Counted from the first letter of the stretch, positions 42,451-51,497 are shown. The stretch is DNA of 64,000 nt from Sva-07 sp963698565 (GCA_963698565.1 CAVORH010000026.1:73104-137103), one strand, 5' to 3'. The notes: generated by a model not told the origin, from the sequence alone. Made by a program: numbers and translations.

Positions 42451-43386
42451 GTGCCGTCGCGACCGTTCACCGATCCGCGCCGGTTCGCCGACATGGCGAC
42501 CACGTCGTCGTATCGCTTCGGCGCGGCGGCGGCCCAACTGATGCCCGCTCGGGTGGCGGCGGGGTTGACGACGCCGTTCGGAGTCGGGGCCAACTTCGCC
42601 AGCCGCGAGCGTCGGGCGATGATCGCTCGTCACCTCCAGCGAGTCGATCCGACCCTGAGCGGGCTCCGCCTGCGCCGGGCCGTGCAGGCAGCGTTCGACT
42701 CCTACGCTCACTACTGGCTGGAGAGCTTTCGCCTGCCCAACCTGTCCGCTGCCACGGTCGAACGGGGCTTCGACGTCGACGGGTACGAGAACATCGTGAA
42801 CGGCCTCGCCGCCGGCAACGGCGTGATTCTCGTGCTGCCTCATCTCGGAGGGTGGGAGTGGGCGGGCCGCTGGATCGCCGAACAGGGCCACCAGATCACG
42901 GTGGTGGTCGAGCAGATCGACCCGCCGGAGCTGTTCGAGTGGTTCGTCGACCTCCGTTCGGCGCTCGGGATGAACGTGGTACCGCTCGGTCCGGGTGCCG
43001 GGACCACGGTGATGCGTGCGCTCAACGACAACCACGTCGTGTGCCTGTTGGCGGACCGCGATCTCCAGGGGGGCGGCCCTGAAGTCGAGTTCTTCGGTGA
43101 GCGCACCACGATGCCGGGTGGACCGGCGACGCTTGCACTGCGCACCGGTGCGCCGATCCTGCCGACCGCGGTGTACTTCACCGGACGCGTCGACGGTCAC
43201 CGAGCCTGGGTGCGACCCCCGTTGGAAGCCGAGCGCAGGGAGAAGCGTCTGCGCGCGGACGTCGACCGCATCACCCAGACGCTCGCCCACGATCTCGAGA
43301 TCCTGATCCGGCGGGCGCCGTCGCAGTGGCACATGTTCCAACCGAACTGGCCCAGCGATCCGGGCTACGCGCGTCACACCAGCTAG
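42451..43386 (+). CDS. Phosphatidylinositol mannoside acyltransferase-like protein (LpxL/HtrB fold)
   Basis: A 311-residue acyltransferase of the lauroyltransferase superfamily. The catalytic H-x4-E is in LPHLGGWEWAG, with CLLADRDLQGGGPEV and FFGERTTMPGGPATLALRTG downstream. In mycobacteria the gene between pgsA and pimA acylates the mannose of phosphatidylinositol mannosides; the same role is inferred. GTG 42451 lies three bases after pgsA. A hairpin 13 bases past the stop may end this transcript. Confidence 0.85.
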   Translation: MPSRPFTDPRRFADMATTSSYRFGAAAAQLMPARVAAGLTTPFGVGANFASRERRAMIARHLQRVDPTLSGLRLRRAVQAAFDSYAHYWLESFRLPNLSAATVERGFDVDGYENIVNGLAAGNGVILVLPHLGGWEWAGRWIAEQGHQITVVVEQIDPPELFEWFVDLRSALGMNVVPLGPGAGTTVMRALNDNHVVCLLADRDLQGGGPEVEFFGERTTMPGGPATLALRTGAPILPTAVYFTGRVDGHRAWVRPPLEAERREKRLRADVDRITQTLAHDLEILIRRAPSQWHMFQPNWPSDPGYARHTS

Positions 43387-43399
43387 GTGGGCTGCGCTA

Positions 43400-43435
43400 C
43401 TCGGCGATCGTTTCGGCGGTGTCACGGTCGCCGAG
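43400..43435 (+). terminator. Stem-loop after the acyltransferase gene
   Basis: CTCGGCGA (43400-43407) pairs with TCGCCGAG (43428-43435) around a 20-base loop. The rest of the 184-base gap before the GGDEF/EAL gene shows no gene, promoter box or known riboswitch fold that I can recognise. Confidence 0.35.
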
Positions 43436-43570
43436 CAGGCGAACGCAGGACGCATCAGATGGGAACGCACGCGACCGGCTCGGCCCTCGCGTGAACTCGC
43501 CATCGGTGCGACCGCGGTTCGCCCTCGACGGCGACATGGCCGTCAAGACGGTCGTCCGAGATGCCGAAGA

Positions 43571-46201
43571 GTGAGCATCGAACTCGTGACGAACTTCTCG
43601 ATGTCAGCGCGCTCGCGCGCTGTCATCGCCTTGGCGGCCGTGCTGACGGCCGTCTACCTCGTCATGCCTGCAAGCCCGGCGAGCGAAGCGATCCGGGTGG
43701 TCTCGCCGGCGATCGCGGTGGGCGCGATCATGGTCGGGGTCGCATCGTTCCAGCCGACGCGGACCTTGCCGTGGTGGTTGATCGCATCGTCGATGGGCCT
43801 CCTCGTAGGTGCCAACGTGGTGTGGGCCGGGCTGTACTTCGGCGACCAGGAGACGTTCGTCTCTGCGAGCGACGCCTTCCATCTCGTGTCGGCGCTGGTT
43901 CTCGTCCTCGGGTTGTGGATGCTTGCGGGCGACGGCGGAGACGAGTCCGACGGCCTCGCGGGCGTCGAGATCGCGATCGTGGGCATCGCCGTGGGGCTCG
44001 GTGTCTGGTTGGCGGTCGTCGAGCCCTACCTGGCCGATGGTGACCTCGCCGTCGGCGATCGCATCTGGGCCGTGCTGGTGCCGATGCTCGGGGCCGTGGC
44101 CGTGGCGCTGTCGATTCGTCTGGCGATCCCCACCCGCTTCCGTGCTCCTGCCCCGACCCTGATGATGATCGGCGTGTCGCTGCTGCTGATCTCCGACGTG
44201 CTCCGAAGCGTCAGTGAACTGCGCGAGAGCTATGGCCCAGGAGGGTTCGTTGCTGCGTTGCTGATCCCGGCGCCGCTGCTGCTGGGGGCCGCCGCACTCG
44301 ACCCCACGATGAAGCGGGCGAACCGCGTGGTCGAGGTGACATCGGTGTTCGGGTTCGGCAGGGTCGTCTGGCTGAGCGTTGCTGCCCTGACGCCGCTGAC
44401 GGTGCTGATCACCCTGCTGATCACCGGGTTGGGGACGGCGACCACACGCACACTGGCGGCGATCTGCTCCGTCGTGGTCGTCGTGCTCGCGCTGACCCGG
44501 ATGTGGCGACTGGTCGCCACCGTTCAGGTGCTCACCGAACGCCGGGGGCAGGACCGCCTCGCCGCAATGGTCGAGCACTCGAGCGATGTCGTGTTGCTGC
44601 TCGACGCAGTCGGCATCATCCGGTATGCGAGCCCCGGCCTCGCGAGCACGCTCGGGCATCGGCCGAGCGACTGGACGGGGAGGTCGATGATCGACCTCGT
44701 GTCGAGCGAGGACCGGGATGCGGCGGCCGCCGAGCTGCGGCGTTCGGTCGCGGTGGGTCGCGGCAACATGGTGAAGTTCGAGGCCAGCCTGGTCCGCGTC
44801 GACGGGGAGCGTCGCCGGATGGAGGCGACGATCGCCAATCTGCTCGGAGGTGATGCCGTCGACGGGGTCGTCGCCACCTTCCGTGACGTCACCGAGCAGC
44901 GCAACCTCGAACGGCAACTGAGCCATCGCGCCTTCCACGACGAACTGACCGGTCTGGCGAACCGGGCGTTGTTCCTCGATCGGATGGATCACGCCCTCCG
45001 GGTGACGCGGCCCGACGCGGATCCGGTGGTCGTGTTGTTCGTCGACCTCGACGACTTCAAGTCGGTCAACGATGCACTCGGCCACGGTGTCGGCGATCAG
45101 ATGCTGCGAGCGATCGCCGATCGCATCCGACGGGTGTCCGGTCCGGGTGACACGCCGGCTCGACTGGGTGGCGACGAGTTCGCGTTGCTCCTCGAGGACC
45201 GTGGGGGAGTGGACCGAGCGCTCGAGGTCGCCGAGCAGCTGCTCGGCGACCTCCATGAGCCGGTCGCGCTCGCCGGATACGACCTCACCGTGCTCGCCAG
45301 CGTCGGTGTGGCCGTGTCGGCGCCGGGGATGACCACGGCCGGGCTGCTGCGCGACGCCGACATCGCGATGTACGAGGCGAAGCGGGCCGGCAAGAGCCAG
45401 ATCAAGATCTTCGATCCGGCGATGCGGCTGAGTGCGTCGCGTCACCTCGAGTTCCGGAGCGACCTGGCGAACGCCATCGACCGGAATCAGCTGCGACTCG
45501 TCTACCAGCCGATGGTCGACCTCCGTACACGACGGGTCGTGGGTGCCGAGTCGCTGTTGCGATGGGAACATCCCCTCCGCGGCGCGGTGTCGCCCGCCGA
45601 GTTCATCCCGATCGCCGAACGCGCCGGGTTGATCGCACCGATCGGCAAATGGGTCGTCGACGAGAGTCTGCGAGCCGCCGCCCGTTGGCAGGCCTACGGC
45701 CCGCAACAGGTCAGCATCAACGTGTCGGCCACCCAGATCAGATCCCCTGACTTCGTGGAGCACGTGCGGGCGTCGCTGATCCGACATGCGATCGATCCGC
45801 AACGTGTGACGCTCGAGATCACCGAGACGATGCTGGTCGAGGAGATCGAGTCCGCGTCCGGGTACCTTGCCGAACTGCGGTCACTTGGTGTACTCATTGC
45901 AATCGATGACTTCGGCACCGGATACTGCTCGCTGTCGTATCTGCAGCGGTTCCCGGTCGACGTCGTCAAGATCGATCGGCAGTTCATCCAGGAACTCGAC
46001 GACGACCCCCGACAGGCGACCTTGGCCAAGATGATCCTCCAGTTGACCGCGGGCCTCGACATGCTGAGCGTCGCCGAAGGCATCGAGCGCCCTGCGCAGT
46101 TGCGTGCGCTCCAGGCGCTCGGCTGTGACCTGGGTCAGGGCTACCTGTTGTCCGAGCCGCTGGAGGCCCACGAGCTCGAGCGTCGCTTCGGGGTCGCGTG
46201 A
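43571..46201 (+). CDS. Membrane-bound PAS-GGDEF-EAL protein (cyclic di-GMP turnover)
   Basis: An 876-residue signalling protein. About eight or nine membrane segments fill residues 15-310, a PAS domain follows (about 330-455), then a GGDEF domain with an intact LGGDEF motif near 532-537, then an EAL domain. The EAL motif is ESL (E660 in GAESLLRWEHP); the metal-binding DDFGTGYCSL (D779, D780) and the VKIDRQFI lysine are present, so both activities remain possible. It interrupts the conserved order between the PatA-like and PimA-like genes. GTG 43571 is the likely start, with ATG 43601 as alternative. Confidence 0.92.
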   Translation: MSIELVTNFSMSARSRAVIALAAVLTAVYLVMPASPASEAIRVVSPAIAVGAIMVGVASFQPTRTLPWWLIASSMGLLVGANVVWAGLYFGDQETFVSASDAFHLVSALVLVLGLWMLAGDGGDESDGLAGVEIAIVGIAVGLGVWLAVVEPYLADGDLAVGDRIWAVLVPMLGAVAVALSIRLAIPTRFRAPAPTLMMIGVSLLLISDVLRSVSELRESYGPGGFVAALLIPAPLLLGAAALDPTMKRANRVVEVTSVFGFGRVVWLSVAALTPLTVLITLLITGLGTATTRTLAAICSVVVVVLALTRMWRLVATVQVLTERRGQDRLAAMVEHSSDVVLLLDAVGIIRYASPGLASTLGHRPSDWTGRSMIDLVSSEDRDAAAAELRRSVAVGRGNMVKFEASLVRVDGERRRMEATIANLLGGDAVDGVVATFRDVTEQRNLERQLSHRAFHDELTGLANRALFLDRMDHALRVTRPDADPVVVLFVDLDDFKSVNDALGHGVGDQMLRAIADRIRRVSGPGDTPARLGGDEFALLLEDRGGVDRALEVAEQLLGDLHEPVALAGYDLTVLASVGVAVSAPGMTTAGLLRDADIAMYEAKRAGKSQIKIFDPAMRLSASRHLEFRSDLANAIDRNQLRLVYQPMVDLRTRRVVGAESLLRWEHPLRGAVSPAEFIPIAERAGLIAPIGKWVVDESLRAAARWQAYGPQQVSINVSATQIRSPDFVEHVRASLIRHAIDPQRVTLEITETMLVEEIESASGYLAELRSLGVLIAIDDFGTGYCSLSYLQRFPVDVVKIDRQFIQELDDDPRQATLAKMILQLTAGLDMLSVAEGIERPAQLRALQALGCDLGQGYLLSEPLEAHELERRFGVA

Positions 46202-46238
46202 TCGGTCGCGCCGACCCCGAACGGACGGAACCCGTTCG

Positions 46239-47345
46239 ATGAGGATCGCCGTCGTCAGCCCGTACAGCCTGACCGTGCCGGGTGGCGTCCAGGCGCAGGT
46301 GCTCGGACTCACACGCGAGTTGCGTCGGCGCGGCCACGAGGCCCGTGTGCTCGGGCCCTGCGACGGGCCGCCGCCGGAGAGCTTCATCACGCCGCTGGGC
46401 GACTCGCTGCCGCTGTCCGCGAACGGTTCGGTGGCGCCGATCGCCCCCGACCCGTCGGCGGCGTTGCGGACGCTACGGGTGCTGAACGACGAGCAGTTCG
46501 ACGTCATCCATCTCCATGAACCGTTGGCGCCCGGGCCGACCTCGACAGCGCTCATGGTGCACCGGGCGCCGACGGTCGGGACCTTCCACGCCGCTGGCAC
46601 GTCGGCGAGCTACCGGATCCTGCAGCCCGCCCTCACGCGGCTGATCAGGCGTATCGAACGCAAGGTCGTGGTGTCCAAGGATGCGCTGGCTCTGGTCCAG
46701 GGACACCTCGGGGGCCACTACGACGTGTTGTTCAACGGCGTCGAACTCGACCAGATCCGTGCGGTGGCACCGTGGCCGCGGCCTGACGGCCACGGGCCGG
46801 TCGTGTTCTTCTGCGGGCGCCACGAGGAGCGCAAGGGCTTGCGTGTACTGGTCGAGGCCGTGCTGTCCCGAGATCTCGAGGTGATGGTGTGGATCGGAAG
46901 TGACGGGCCCGACACGGCAGATCTCATCGAGCGCACCGCTGGCGATCACCGCTTCCAGTGGCTGGGCCGTCTCACCGACGAGGAGAAGTTCGCACGCCTG
47001 CGCGCTGCCGACGTCTTCTGCGCTCCGTCGCTGCACGGCGAGTCGTTCGGGGTGGTGTTGATCGAGGCGATGGCCGCCGGCACCACCGTGGTGGCCAGTG
47101 CGCTCGACGGGTACCGCAACGTCGCCACCGACGGCGTCGATTCGTTGCTGGTGGAACCCGGCGACTCGCACGCGCTCGGCGATGCGATCGCCCGCGTGGT
47201 CGACGACCGAGCGCTCTCGGAACGGCTGCGGGCGGCCGGCGACGAACGCGCCGAGGAGTTCGCGATGACTGCGCTCGCCGATCGCTATCTCGAGATCTAC
47301 AGCGAGATCCTCGCAGTCGGAGCCGTTGCCTCGAGCCATCGCTGA
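46239..47345 (+). CDS. pimA: Phosphatidylinositol alpha-mannosyltransferase PimA-like (GT4)
   Basis: PimA transfers the first mannose from GDP-mannose to phosphatidylinositol on the inner membrane face. The 368-residue GT-B protein opens MRIAVVSPYSLTVPGGVQAQ, as PimA does. It has DVIHLHEPLAP and TFHAAGTS in the N-lobe and the donor-site HGESFGVVLIEAMAAGT in the C-lobe. Similarity to mycobacterial PimA is strong along the whole length and the neighbourhood agrees. Another GT4 enzyme remains possible. No clear promoter is seen in the 37-base gap before it. Confidence 0.85.
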   Translation: MRIAVVSPYSLTVPGGVQAQVLGLTRELRRRGHEARVLGPCDGPPPESFITPLGDSLPLSANGSVAPIAPDPSAALRTLRVLNDEQFDVIHLHEPLAPGPTSTALMVHRAPTVGTFHAAGTSASYRILQPALTRLIRRIERKVVVSKDALALVQGHLGGHYDVLFNGVELDQIRAVAPWPRPDGHGPVVFFCGRHEERKGLRVLVEAVLSRDLEVMVWIGSDGPDTADLIERTAGDHRFQWLGRLTDEEKFARLRAADVFCAPSLHGESFGVVLIEAMAAGTTVVASALDGYRNVATDGVDSLLVEPGDSHALGDAIARVVDDRALSERLRAAGDERAEEFAMTALADRYLEIYSEILAVGAVASSHR

Positions 47346-47377
47346 CTGATCCCTGACAGGGTCGTACACTGCGTCGA
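47342..47377 (+). promoter_or_regulatory. lemA promoter with palindromic operator candidate
   Basis: CTGACT (47342-47347), a 17-base spacer and TACACT (47365-47370) form a promoter whose transcript would start at or near ATG 47378. Within the spacer CCCTGACAGGG (47351-47361) is a perfect inverted repeat around a central A, well placed for a repressor. Confidence 0.5.
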
Positions 47378-47932
47378 ATGCTCCCCGTCATCATCGTGAT
47401 CATCGTCGTGGTGGTCCTGGTGCTGGTCGTGATCGCGTCGTACAACGGTCTCGTCAGATCGCGCAACCAGGTCGAGAACGCCTGGTCGCAGATCGACGTC
47501 CAACTGAAGCGTCGAATCGACCTCATCCCCAACCTCGTCGAAACCGTCAAGGGCTACGCCGCCCACGAGCGCGAAACGCTCGCCGCCGTGGTCGAGGCCC
47601 GCAACGCCGCCATCGCTGCGCCGGACACCCCCAAGGCACAGGCCACCGCCGACGGAGTCCTCACCGGGGCCCTTCGCCAACTGTTCGCGCTGGGCGAGGC
47701 CTACCCCGACCTCAAGGCCAACCAGAACTTCCTCGCGTTGCAGGAGGAGCTGACCGCCACCGAGGGACGCGTCGCCTACGCCCGTCAGTTCTACAACGAC
47801 AGCGTGCTCACCTACGACAACAAGCTCGAGTCGTTCCCGACGGTGATCATCGCCAAGATGTTCAACTTCGAGGCCCGCGAGTACTTCGAGGCCGACGAGC
47901 AGGCCCGCACCGTTCCGACCGTCGAGTTCTGA
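47378..47932 (+). CDS. lemA: LemA family membrane protein
   Basis: A 184-residue protein with one N-terminal membrane segment (about 2-23) and the family signature SYNGLVRSRNQVENAWSQID followed by RRIDLIPNLVETVKGY. The rest is a long helical bundle. LemA proteins are often paired with HtpX-type membrane proteases, as here, and are thought to serve membrane quality control; a direct activity is not established. The ATG is seven bases after a TACACT box and the next gene follows after nine bases. Confidence 0.92.
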   Translation: MLPVIIVIIVVVVLVLVVIASYNGLVRSRNQVENAWSQIDVQLKRRIDLIPNLVETVKGYAAHERETLAAVVEARNAAIAAPDTPKAQATADGVLTGALRQLFALGEAYPDLKANQNFLALQEELTATEGRVAYARQFYNDSVLTYDNKLESFPTVIIAKMFNFEAREYFEADEQARTVPTVEF

Positions 47933-47941
47933 CCCCACACG

Positions 47942-48847
47942 ATGTTCGAACTCATTCGATCGAACAAGCGACGAAGCGCGGCCCTGATCGTCGTGTTCAT
48001 CCTCGTCGTCGGCCTCGTCGGTTTCGCCATCGGTGCGGTCGTCGGAAACGGCCTCGCGTTCACGGTGGCGGCACTCGTGTTCAGCGCGATCATCGCGTTC
48101 ACGTCCTACTGGAAAGCCGACAAGATCGCACTGTCGGTGAGCCGGGCCCGTCCAGCGCCACCCGAGCAGTACCAGCGACTCCACAACCTCGTCGAGGGGC
48201 TCTGCATCGCTGGGGGCCTGCCCAAGCCCGGCGTCTACATCATCGACGATCCGGCCCCGAACGCCTTCGCCACCGGTCGGAATCCGAATCATGCGGCGAT
48301 CGCCGTCACCACCGGACTGCTCGAGAAGATGAACCGGGTCGAACTCGAAGGTGTGATCGCCCACGAACTGAGCCACATCCGCAACTACGACATCCTGGTG
48401 TCGACGCTCGCGGTCACGATGGTGGGAGCGGTCGCGCTGATGACCGACCTGGCGATCCGCACGATGTGGTGGAACGGTGGCCGCGTGCCGCGCAACGGTG
48501 ACCGCAGCAACGGCAACAACCCGCTCGCCTGGGTCGGGCTCGCAACGCTGGTGATCGCGCCGATCGTGGCCAAGCTCATGCAGGCCACGATCTCGCGGCA
48601 ACGCGAGACCCTTGCCGATGTGAGCGCCTGCCAACTCACCCGGTACCCGCCGGGATTGATCTCCGCGCTCGAGAAGCTGAAAGCCGACACCACGGTGACG
48701 CATTCGGCGTCCACCGCTACGGCACACTTGTGGATCGAGCAGCCCATGAGCGGCGTCGGTGACGACGGCAAGCTGGGCGGCATCCACCGAATGTTCGACA
48801 CCCACCCCCCGCTCGACGAGCGGATTGCCCTCCTGAGAGAACTCTGA
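47942..48847 (+). CDS. htpX: M48 family membrane zinc protease (HtpX-like)
   Basis: A 301-residue membrane metalloprotease. Two N-terminal membrane segments (about 12-55) precede the zinc motif H141-E-L-S-H145, two more hydrophobic stretches, and the third zinc ligand Glu in RQRETLADVSACQ. HtpX-type proteases remove misfolded membrane proteins. In this family the Asp after the ligand Glu is usual; it is present. It follows lemA and its TGA shares a base with the start of the DUF3048 lipoprotein (TGATG), so the three form one unit. Confidence 0.92.
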   Translation: MFELIRSNKRRSAALIVVFILVVGLVGFAIGAVVGNGLAFTVAALVFSAIIAFTSYWKADKIALSVSRARPAPPEQYQRLHNLVEGLCIAGGLPKPGVYIIDDPAPNAFATGRNPNHAAIAVTTGLLEKMNRVELEGVIAHELSHIRNYDILVSTLAVTMVGAVALMTDLAIRTMWWNGGRVPRNGDRSNGNNPLAWVGLATLVIAPIVAKLMQATISRQRETLADVSACQLTRYPPGLISALEKLKADTTVTHSASTATAHLWIEQPMSGVGDDGKLGGIHRMFDTHPPLDERIALLREL

Positions 48848-49950
48848 TGAAATCCCTCCGCCCGTTCATCGCACTCACCGCCCTGGCGCTCGTGGCGGCC
48901 GCCTGTGGCGGTGGAGGTGGCGACGAGGCCGCCTCCACCACGACCAGCTCGACCTCCACGACGTCGACGACCGTGAAGGCGACGACCACCACCACGTCGT
49001 CGTCGTCGACCACGTCGACGACGTTGCCGCCGACGATCCGCCAGCCGCTCACCGGTGAGCCGCTCGAGAGCGAGGACGAGATCCTCCAGCGTGCGGCGCT
49101 CGTCGCCAAGATCGACAACAATGCGGCCGCGGTGCCCAACCACAGTGGTCTCGCCGTGGCCGACATCGTGTTCGAGGAGGTGGTCGAAGGGCGCACGACC
49201 CGCTTCGCCGCTGTCTTCCACTCGCAGAGTTCCGACCCGATCGGCCCGATCCGTTCGGGCCGAACCCAGGACATCGACCTGTTCACGTCGTTCAACTCGC
49301 CACTGTTCGTGTGGAGTGGGGGCAACGGCAACGTGACCCGGCTGATCAACGAATCCCAGCTGATCAACATGGGCCCGAACGTGGCCACCGGGTACTACCG
49401 CGGGCCGGGCCGAGCGCCGCACAACCTCTACACCAGCACCGACAACATCTGGTTCCAGACCCCGCCCGACCAGCCCGGGCCGCCGCTGCAGCAGTACCAG
49501 TACCTCGACGAGGGCGAGGCCGTCGACGGCGCTCCGACCGCCGGGGTCAAGGTGCGTGTCGGAAGCGAGAACATCGAGTGGACGTGGAACGCCGAGACGA
49601 TGAAGTTCGACCGTTCGCAGCGCGGTCGCCCCCACGAGGACAAGCTCTTCGGGCGGATCGGGGCGACCAACGTGGTGATCATGGGCGTCGAGTACGGCCG
49701 CAGCGTCGCCGACTCGCGCAGCCCCGAGGCGCAGACGCTCGGTGAGGGCCCGATCTGGGTCTTCACCGACGGCCAGGTCCGCGAAGGAACGTGGAAGCGC
49801 GAGTTCAATCTCTTCGCCATCGAGTTCTTCACCCCGGAGGGCACGCCGATGGAGCTGCAGCCGGGCAACACCTGGATCGAACTCGCCGACATCGTCGACG
49901 TCGACGCCGGGGGCGTCGAGGTGTTGCCGACGACACCTCCCTCACCGTGA
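48847..49950 (+). CDS. DUF3048 (YerB-like) putative lipoprotein
   Basis: A 367-residue exported protein. The signal peptide ends in a lipobox (ALVAAAC, Cys about residue 19), so LspA should process it. A Thr/Ser-rich linker of about 35 residues, likely spanning the wall or glycosylated, leads to two DUF3048-type domains, recognisable in ARPTRFAAVFHSQ-like and GPIRSGRTQDIDL stretches and in RAPHNLYTSTD. The function of the family is unknown. Coupling to the HtpX-like protease gene suggests a link to envelope quality control. Confidence 0.85.
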   Translation: MKSLRPFIALTALALVAAACGGGGGDEAASTTTSSTSTTSTTVKATTTTTSSSSTTSTTLPPTIRQPLTGEPLESEDEILQRAALVAKIDNNAAAVPNHSGLAVADIVFEEVVEGRTTRFAAVFHSQSSDPIGPIRSGRTQDIDLFTSFNSPLFVWSGGNGNVTRLINESQLINMGPNVATGYYRGPGRAPHNLYTSTDNIWFQTPPDQPGPPLQQYQYLDEGEAVDGAPTAGVKVRVGSENIEWTWNAETMKFDRSQRGRPHEDKLFGRIGATNVVIMGVEYGRSVADSRSPEAQTLGEGPIWVFTDGQVREGTWKREFNLFAIEFFTPEGTPMELQPGNTWIELADIVDVDAGGVEVLPTTPPSP

Positions 49951-49981
49951 ACCTCCACTGCGTGAACGGCCGCGACGAAAG

Positions 49982-49993
49982 TACGCTGTCGCG
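49982..49993 (+). promoter_or_regulatory. Leaderless promoter of pdxS
   Basis: TACGCT (49982-49987) ends six bases before ATG 49994. Confidence 0.55.
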
Positions 49994-50881
49994 ATGACAT
50001 CGAGTCGCAGTACCGGCACCTTCCCCGTGAAGCGGGGACTCGCGGAGATGATGAAGGGTGGCGTCATCATGGACGTCGTCACCCCCGGCCAGGCCAAAGT
50101 GGCCGAGGACGCCGGCGCGGTGGCCGTCATGGCGCTGGAACGTGTGCCTGCCGACATCCGTCGAGACGGTGGTGTCGCCCGGATGAGCGATCCCGAGATG
50201 ATCGAGGGCATCAAGGCCGCCGTCTCGATCCCCGTGATGGCCAAGGCGCGGATCGGTCACTTCGTCGAAGCCCAGATCCTCCAAGCGCTCGGCGTCGACT
50301 TCATCGACGAATCCGAGGTACTCACGCCCGCCGACGAGGCGCACCACATCGACAAGTTCGCCTTCGACGTGCCCTTCGTGTGCGGAGCCACCAACCTCGG
50401 CGAGGCGCTGCGACGCATCTCCGAGGGTGCCGCGATGATCCGTTCCAAGGGTGAGGCCGGCACCGGCAACGTCGTCGAAGCGGTCCGTCACCTGCGCTCG
50501 ATCACCGGTGACATCAAGAAGATCACCCAGGCCGACCAGGCCGAACTGTTCGAGTGGGCCAAGCGCCTCCAGGCGCCCCTGCCGCTCGTCCAGGAGATCG
50601 CGGAGACGGGCAAGCTCCAGGTGCCGCTGTTCTGCGCCGGTGGGCTCGCCACGCCGGCCGACGCCGCACTGGCGATGCAACTCGGCGCCGAGGCGGTGTT
50701 CGTCGGTTCGGGCATCTTCAAGTCCGAGGATCCGTCGCCGCGGGCCAAGGCGATCGTCGAGGCGACGACGCATTTCAACGACCCCGACATCCTGGCGAAG
50801 GTCAGCCGCGGCCTCGGTGCCCCGATGACCGGCATCGAGATGGACGAGGTCAATCAGCGATATGCCGATCGGGGCTGGTGA
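49994..50881 (+). CDS. pdxS: Pyridoxal 5'-phosphate synthase subunit PdxS
   Basis: PdxS builds PLP from ribose 5-phosphate, glyceraldehyde 3-phosphate and ammonia supplied by PdxT. The 295-residue TIM barrel has MDVVTPGQAKVAEDAGAVAV, VMAKARIGHFVEAQ with a catalytic Lys, the second site in IRSKGEAGTGNVVEA, and the phosphate site LGAEAVFVGSGIF. Conservation is very high. pdxT overlaps its 3' end by 20 bases, so the subunits are made together. The YggS-like PLP carrier is encoded separately at 17201. Confidence 0.97.
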   Translation: MTSSRSTGTFPVKRGLAEMMKGGVIMDVVTPGQAKVAEDAGAVAVMALERVPADIRRDGGVARMSDPEMIEGIKAAVSIPVMAKARIGHFVEAQILQALGVDFIDESEVLTPADEAHHIDKFAFDVPFVCGATNLGEALRRISEGAAMIRSKGEAGTGNVVEAVRHLRSITGDIKKITQADQAELFEWAKRLQAPLPLVQEIAETGKLQVPLFCAGGLATPADAALAMQLGAEAVFVGSGIFKSEDPSPRAKAIVEATTHFNDPDILAKVSRGLGAPMTGIEMDEVNQRYADRGW

Positions 50882-51470
50882 ACCGAATTCGCACGGACCC
50901 GGCCCGATCGTCGGCGTCCTGGCGCTCCAAGGCGCCTTCGAGGTGCATCAGCAACGTCTGCACCATCTCGGCGTTCGTGCCCCGCTGATCCGAACACCCC
51001 GCGAACTCGAGACGGTCGACGCGCTGGTGCTGCCCGGTGGCGAGAGCACGACGATGTCGCGGCTGTTGACCACGAGCGGACTGTTCGACCACGTCAAGGG
51101 CCGGCTCGCCGATGGCATGCCCGTGTTCGGCACCTGTGCGGGCATGATCCTGTGTGCGACCCAGGTGCTCGACGCCCGCGCCGACCAGCGGGGGTTCGAC
51201 GTGATCGACCTCACGGTGCGTCGCAACGGATACGGCCGCCAGCTGGACAGTTTCGAGGCAGATCTGGACGTCGAGGGCCTCGAGACGCCGTTCCATGCCG
51301 TGTTCATCCGTGCGCCGTTGGTCGAGCGCGTCGGCAGCGGGGTGGAGGTGCTGGCCAGCCACGACGGCGTGCCTGTTCTGGTTCGCAGCGGACCTTGTAC
51401 GGTGGCGGCGTTCCATCCCGAACTCACCGACGACGCTCGGTTGCATCAGCTCTTTCTCGAGCACTTGTGA
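50862..51470 (+). CDS. pdxT: Pyridoxal 5'-phosphate synthase glutaminase subunit PdxT
   Basis: PdxT hydrolyses glutamine and channels ammonia to PdxS. The 202-residue class I glutaminase has GVLALQGAFEVHQQRL at the start and LPGGESTTMSRLL. The nucleophile Cys is in FGTCAGMIL and the His-Glu pair is in AAFHPELTDD. ATG 50862 lies within pdxS and gives about ten extra N-terminal residues before the conserved core; a later start at GTG in the core is less likely. Translation is coupled to pdxS. Confidence 0.94.
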   Translation: MPIGAGEPNSHGPGPIVGVLALQGAFEVHQQRLHHLGVRAPLIRTPRELETVDALVLPGGESTTMSRLLTTSGLFDHVKGRLADGMPVFGTCAGMILCATQVLDARADQRGFDVIDLTVRRNGYGRQLDSFEADLDVEGLETPFHAVFIRAPLVERVGSGVEVLASHDGVPVLVRSGPCTVAAFHPELTDDARLHQLFLEHL

Positions 51471-51497
51471 TCCACCAGCCGACCTGAAAGAGACGAC

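Noticed and set aside
43387..43570. Cyclic di-GMP riboswitch before the GGDEF/EAL gene
   Set aside because: I see no conserved GEMM-type core; only a simple 8-bp stem near the previous stop.
43326..43574. Small plus-strand gene before the GGDEF/EAL gene
   Set aside because: It starts inside the acyltransferase gene in another frame, has no ribosome site, and its sequence has no recognisable feature.
43604..45802. Minus-strand frame of about 730 codons opposite the GGDEF/EAL gene
   Set aside because: Shadow of a strongly biased coding strand; the product is Arg/Gln/His-rich without motifs.
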